Shown: piece after piece, positions 60,324 to 64,000 of the stretch | How the letters are laid out: every line of letters begins with the position of its first letter | Position numbering within the stretch: position 1 is the first letter of the stretch | Source of the DNA: Autumnicola lenta | Lineage (GTDB): Bacteria > Bacteroidota > Bacteroidia > Flavobacteriales > Flavobacteriaceae | Direction: 5' to 3' | Assembly (NCBI RefSeq): GCF_031846515.1 | Contig: NZ_JAVRHO010000007.1 | Location: 62,001 to 126,000 of the forward strand | DNA length: 64,000 nucleotides | Made by a program: the position numbers and the translations under genes | Notes under the pieces: generated by a model | The model's database searches: none | The model's input: only the letters and a program-made list of their open reading frames with translations | What the model was told of the DNA's origin: nothing

Positions 60324-62081
60324 TCACATTTCTTTTTCATTTAACTGTTTTGCATAGAGCTCTTTATAATATCCTGATTGGTTTATTAATTGGGAATGAG
60401 TACCTTGTTGTACTATTCGCCCGTCTTCCAGGATGATTATCTTGTCTGCATTTTTAGCTGAAGAGATCCTGTGGCTAATAATAATTGTAGTTTTCTCTTT
60501 GGAAATTTTGAAAAGGTTATTCAGGATTTCTTCTTCAGTTTCTGTATCTACAGCTGAAAGACAGTCGTCAAAAAGCAAAATTTCGGGGTCATGAATTATC
60601 GCCCTTGCAATGGAAACCCGTTGTTTTTGTCCACCGGAAAGGGTTATTCCCCGTTCTCCAAGTACGGTGTCATATCCTTTGCTGAAGTTTTTGATGTTTT
60701 TATGGACAGAAGCATTTCTGGCAGCTTCATATATTTCCTCATCGTTGGCATCCGTTTTACCAAATTTTATATTGTTACGAATAGAGTCACTGAATAGAAA
60801 AGCATCCTGGGGCACATAACCTATACTTTTTCTTAGGCTCTCCAGATTTAAATCCTGAATACTTTCTCCATCAATAGTTATTTCGCCTTCCTCTACATCA
60901 TAAAGACGGCCAATAAGTTCCAAAATTGTTGATTTTCCGGCACCTGTTTTTCCAATGATGGCCAAAGTTTCTCCATTTTCAACTTCAAAGGAGATATTCT
61001 TTAAAGCTGTAATATTTGTATCGTCGTAAGTAAAACTTACATTTTTAAATGCAATAGCTCCTTTTATATTATCGGGAGTATTTTTCCTATTTGTAATTTC
61101 CGGTTTTTGGTCTAGGAATTCATTAATTCTTTCCTGGGAAGCCGAGGCCTGTTGCACCAGGGAAGTTACCCATCCTATAGAAGCTACAGGCCATGTAAGC
61201 ATATTCACATAAAGCAGGAATTCTACAATTACTCCAAGGTTTTCAATTTCTCCATTGAGATATTTTCTTCCGCCTATATAAATTACGAGGATATTACTTA
61301 TACCGATAAGCAGGACCATAAGCGGAAAGAAGAATGCCTGAACCTTTACAAGATCAAGATTTTTATCCCGGTTCCCGTTGGAAAGTTCTTCAAAGTTACG
61401 GTTGGTATGTTGCTCCATTCCGTAAGATTTTATCACCGCAATTCCGCTGAAACTTTCCTGAGTAAAGGTATTTAACCTGGATAAATACTGTTGTACCACA
61501 GTACTACGTTTATGAATGGCAACACTTAATTTATAAATGGCAAAGGACAGCACCGGTAGAGGAATAACGGTATAGAGCGTAAGTTCTGGCGCAGCATCTA
61601 TCATATAGATTAAAACCACCACAGTAGAGGTAAAAGTAGTTACACTGTACATAATAGCCGGGCCCAGATACATCCGCACTTTGGAAACATCCTCGCTAAT
61701 CCTGTTCATTAAATCGCCGGTACGGTTTTTCTTATAGAAATTAAGGGAAAGATCCTGATAGTGACGGTACACTTCGTTTTTAAGATCAAACTCCATGTGA
61801 CGTGAAACTACAATGAATGTTTGTCTCATCAGGAATGTGAAAAATGCAGAAATAAGAGTAGCACCCACGATGATCATGATGTTGTAGGCAAGTTCACTGC
61901 GAACCACAGAAATATCAGTAATATTTCCTTTTATATAATCCTCAATAACATTGGTAGAATCGCCAATTAAAGGAATATAATAAATGGCAAATATTCGTGC
62001 GGCTATAGTGATAATGAGTCCGCTAAGAAGTTTCCATTTATATTTATAGAAATATTTATTAAGATGTTTTAAATGCTTCAT
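60324..62081 (-). CDS. ABC exporter, MsbA/YheI-like half-transporter
   Basis: 585 residues: six membrane helices in the first 320 residues, then the nucleotide-binding domain. Walker A IIGKTGAGKST, Q-loop GYVPQDAFLFSD, signature LSGGQKQRVSIAR, Walker B ILLFDDCLSAVD, H-loop IIISHRISS. The residue after the Walker B Asp is Asp instead of the catalytic Glu, as often seen in heterodimeric exporters of the YheI/BmrC group, so a partner half may exist elsewhere. Substrate (lipid or drug) unknown. Inner membrane. Confidence 0.92.
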   Translation of the reverse strand: MKHLKHLNKYFYKYKWKLLSGLIITIAARIFAIYYIPLIGDSTNVIEDYIKGNITDISVVRSELAYNIMIIVGATLISAFFTFLMRQTFIVVSRHMEFDLKNEVYRHYQDLSLNFYKKNRTGDLMNRISEDVSKVRMYLGPAIMYSVTTFTSTVVVLIYMIDAAPELTLYTVIPLPVLSFAIYKLSVAIHKRSTVVQQYLSRLNTFTQESFSGIAVIKSYGMEQHTNRNFEELSNGNRDKNLDLVKVQAFFFPLMVLLIGISNILVIYIGGRKYLNGEIENLGVIVEFLLYVNMLTWPVASIGWVTSLVQQASASQERINEFLDQKPEITNRKNTPDNIKGAIAFKNVSFTYDDTNITALKNISFEVENGETLAIIGKTGAGKSTILELIGRLYDVEEGEITIDGESIQDLNLESLRKSIGYVPQDAFLFSDSIRNNIKFGKTDANDEEIYEAARNASVHKNIKNFSKGYDTVLGERGITLSGGQKQRVSIARAIIHDPEILLFDDCLSAVDTETEEEILNNLFKISKEKTTIIISHRISSAKNADKIIILEDGRIVQQGTHSQLINQSGYYKELYAKQLNEKEM

Positions 62082-62390
62082 TAAGCCTGGAGGTTCAGTG
62101 ATCCAATTTATTAAAAGTTACTCCTTCAATTTCAGAACCAGTCGGTTTATATGTGTTTGCCTTACCGAAAAAGAACATGAAAAAGATGCATCCGGTTTTT
62201 GGGACAACATATTTTAAGTCGTATACAATTTTCGGGTGCAAAGATAAGGGATTATAAGTAGATATGAGTATACGCGTTCGTGTTTTACTGCCACTGATCT
62301 ACGCTGATCACGCTTGAGTTATAAAGAAATTTGAGAATTAGTTGAATGAGATTTGGAGTACCAATAAGTTTGAATAAGAAAAAATCTATT
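62082..62390. other. Intergenic region between the ABC exporter and nusB
   Basis: A 309-bp gap between divergent genes. I see no gene or repeat in it apart from the nusB promoter at its right side; TATACGCGTT near 62271 is unremarkable. Confidence 0.4.
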
Positions 62391-62425
62391 TTGCAGTAGT
62401 CAGTTTTAAATTATTGGTATTTTTG
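62391..62425 (+). promoter_or_regulatory. Promoter of the nusB operon
   Basis: TTG at 62391-62393 and TATTTTTG at 62418-62425 (TAnnTTTG). It lies 52 bp before the ATG at 62477 and shows that the upstream in-frame start at 62414 cannot be used. Confidence 0.6.
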
Positions 62426-62476
62426 CAGGGCGGAATTAATTCCGCTCTCTTTAATTATAAAAGTTCTTTTACACTT

Positions 62477-63421
62477 ATGTTGACAAGAAGACATATTCGC
62501 GTTAAGGTTATGCAGTCGCTATACGCCTTTAATCAAAGCCAAAATGACAGGCTTGCCACTGAAGAAAAATTTCTGAAGAAAAGTATGGAAGAGATGTATG
62601 ATCTTTACCTGCTGCAGCTAAACCTCTTTACTGAAATAAGGGGCAAGGCAGAAAAATTTCTTGAAAAATCCCAGCAGAAGCACCTGGCTACCCAGGAAGA
62701 TATAGATCCCAATAAAAAATTTCTTGACAATAAGGTTATCCAGATTCTGGATGAGAACGAACATTTGCGTCAGGCTATAGAAGATCATAAAATTACGCAC
62801 TGGAAAAGAGATGACGAGTATGTGACGATCGTTTGGGAAGAAATCAAAAAAAGTGAGCTTTATGAGGAATATATGCAAACAAGAAATTCCTCTTTTAAAG
62901 AAGATAAGGATTTTGTAATTGAAATTTTTAAGCAGATTATTGCACCCAACGAGAAGCTTTACGAATATCTGGAGGACAAAAAATTAACCTGGCTCGATGA
63001 CCTTCCATTAATTAATACGGCTATTTTGAAAATGCTTCAGAAGCTAAAAGAAACTTCAGCCGATTCACTAAAGCTTACAAAGCTTTTCAAAAGTCCGGAG
63101 GACAAGGAATTTGCTATTGAGTTATTCAGAAAAACCTATCTTAACGATGAGGTTCTTTCCGCAGAAATGCTGGGAAAAACACCTAACTGGGATAAGGATA
63201 GAATTGCTGAAGTGGATATGGTTCTTATCAAAATGGCCATCTGTGAATTTATGAAGTTCCCGTCGATTCCGGTTAAAGTAACCATCAATGAATATCTTGA
63301 GATTGCGAAGGAATATAGTACTCCTAAGAGTAGCATTTTCATTAATGGGGTCCTGGATAAATTATCCCGGGAGTATAAAACCGAAGGGAAATTAAATAAA
63401 ATGGGTCGCGGCCTTATGTAG
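62477..63421 (+). CDS. nusB: Transcription antitermination protein NusB (long Bacteroidota form)
   Basis: 314 residues from ATG 62477 (MLTRRHIRVKVMQSLYAFNQ). The N-terminal part is the usual NusB start (RRHIRVKVMQSLYAF) and the C-terminal part the NusB core (WDKDRIAEVDMVLIKMAICE, VTINEYLEIAKEYSTPKSSI, FINGVLDKL). In between is an insertion of about 150 residues, charged and helical, that is absent from the 140-residue NusB of Proteobacteria and normal for Bacteroidota. It acts with NusE in rRNA antitermination. First gene of the nusB-DUF1573-yajC operon. Confidence 0.93.
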   Translation: MLTRRHIRVKVMQSLYAFNQSQNDRLATEEKFLKKSMEEMYDLYLLQLNLFTEIRGKAEKFLEKSQQKHLATQEDIDPNKKFLDNKVIQILDENEHLRQAIEDHKITHWKRDDEYVTIVWEEIKKSELYEEYMQTRNSSFKEDKDFVIEIFKQIIAPNEKLYEYLEDKKLTWLDDLPLINTAILKMLQKLKETSADSLKLTKLFKSPEDKEFAIELFRKTYLNDEVLSAEMLGKTPNWDKDRIAEVDMVLIKMAICEFMKFPSIPVKVTINEYLEIAKEYSTPKSSIFINGVLDKLSREYKTEGKLNKMGRGLM

Positions 63422-63471
63422 TAAAGAATTTTTATTAATTTTACCCCTTGAATATTTTAAAATAAATCACC

Positions 63472-63930
63472 ATGAAAAAAGGACTTTTAATGATAGCAGC
63501 AGTAGGAGCGCTGCTTTTTTCTTCTTGTAAGGATAACAATGCTTCAGACAAAGTGAGAGCAGAAAATGTGGAAACAGCTGCAGAACGTGACGCTCAGGAA
63601 ACAGTGTATCCGGAGATTTCTTTTGAAGAAGAGGAATTTGATTTTGGAACTATCCAAAAAGGAGAAAACGTAGAGCACATCTTTAAATTTACTAATACAG
63701 GGAGAGCGCCTCTTGTTATTACCAATGCTACAAGTTCTTGTGGTTGTACAGTGCCAGATGCCCCAAAAGAGCCAATTGCACCTGGAGAAACTGCTGAGAT
63801 GACTGTGAAATATAATGGTTCAGGAAATGGACAGGTGACAAAAACTGTTACTGTTTCTGCAAATACTGAAAAAGGAAAAGAGCAAGTGAAAATTAAAGCT
63901 TTTGTAGAAGCTGGAGAAACAACTAGCTAG
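63472..63930 (+). CDS. DUF1573 lipoprotein
   Basis: 152 residues. Lipoprotein signal LLMIAAVGALLFSSCKDN with Cys19. The DUF1573 core is an Ig-like ASH-type domain: EFDFGTIQKGENVEHIFKFT, NTGRAPLVITNATSSCGCTV, EPIAPGETAEMTVKYNGSG. The CGC motif is typical. Envelope protein of unknown role. It lies between nusB (50 bp) and yajC (11 bp), a conserved order in Bacteroidota. Confidence 0.93.
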   Translation: MKKGLLMIAAVGALLFSSCKDNNASDKVRAENVETAAERDAQETVYPEISFEEEEFDFGTIQKGENVEHIFKFTNTGRAPLVITNATSSCGCTVPDAPKEPIAPGETAEMTVKYNGSGNGQVTKTVTVSANTEKGKEQVKIKAFVEAGETTS

Positions 63931-63941
63931 AAGAAAAGTAT

Positions 63942-64000
63942 ATGGATAATTTAGCGCAGTTTGCCCCTATAATCTTAATGTTCGTTGTGGTGTATTTCTT
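63942..64000 (+). CDS. yajC: Preprotein translocase subunit YajC, N-terminal fragment
   Basis: Only 19 codons lie in the window: MDNLAQFAPIILMFVVVYF, the start of the single membrane helix of YajC, which binds the SecDF part of the translocon. The frame begins 11 bp after the DUF1573 stop and continues past the window end. The short length visible keeps confidence moderate, but the gene order supports the call. Confidence 0.8.
   Translation, partial: MDNLAQFAPIILMFVVVYF

Overview
The window is AT-rich chromosomal DNA from a member of the Bacteroidota, most likely the family Flavobacteriaceae. The evidence is the Bacteroidota promoter pattern (TAnnTTTG -7 boxes before typA, nusB, a cyclophilin-FKBP gene and others), the near absence of Shine-Dalgarno sequences, a tmRNA with the tag GENNYALAA, a PUR-family (DUF3276) protein, the nusB-DUF1573-yajC order, and many signal peptides ending in Gln. 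No species is assigned.

Region 1 (1-12.9 kb) looks like an accessory sensory and metabolic block. It holds the start of a TonB-plug outer-membrane barrel protein, a BBE-like FAD oxidase, and a three-part regulator (DUF4242, degenerate class III cyclase, AraC HTH). A TPR/HisKA_2 histidine kinase follows. Then comes a tight seven-gene operon of secreted NTF2/SnoaL-like proteins, a RidA-like protein, an SDR epimerase and two exported proteins of unknown function, closed by a LytTR response regulator. The kinase and regulator probably form one two-component system that frames the operon. A decayed umuC follows at 13.2-13.8 kb.

Region 2 (13,883-34,484) is the main discovery. It is a 20.6-kb integrative element inserted in the 3' end of ssrA (tmRNA). 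A 14-bp direct repeat bounds it: the right copy is the real 3' end of tmRNA, and the left copy sits beside tmRNA's displaced ancestral terminator. The element brings its own replacement terminator and has paired CCGTACA repeats with an 11-bp period near both ends, probable integrase arm sites. It carries a tyrosine integrase, excisionase-like HTH genes, a T7-gp4-type primase-helicase with an SSB-like acidic tail, a terminase small subunit without a large subunit, one large tail-like protein, a CI-like repressor with a divergent operator region, SRAP, several lipoproteins and AbiH at the attR edge. No capsid, portal or large terminase gene is present. The layout resembles a phage satellite (PICI-like island) or a strongly reduced prophage, here in a flavobacterium.

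Region 3 (34.5-64 kb) is mostly conserved chromosome. It contains ssrA; DUF2809 and DUF1361 membrane proteins; a creD operon and a wHTH operon sharing one palindromic operator; an endonuclease/phosphatase; kdsA; DinB; typA; ftsE; a 1004-residue TPR protein with a partner outer-membrane protein; a divergent PiT-like membrane protein; an amidohydrolase lipoprotein; a cyclophilin-FKBP fusion; peroxiredoxins; csaA; a PIN toxin-antitoxin pair with a broken toxin; a PUR protein; an ABC exporter; and nusB-DUF1573-yajC. The typA-ftsE gap is rich in repeats, including a perfect 105-bp duplication. Single-base frameshifts were found in a small membrane protein (41.5 kb), the PIN toxin (59.3 kb) and an island HTH gene (27.57 kb). 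The first two lie in homopolymers, so sequencing error is a possible explanation.
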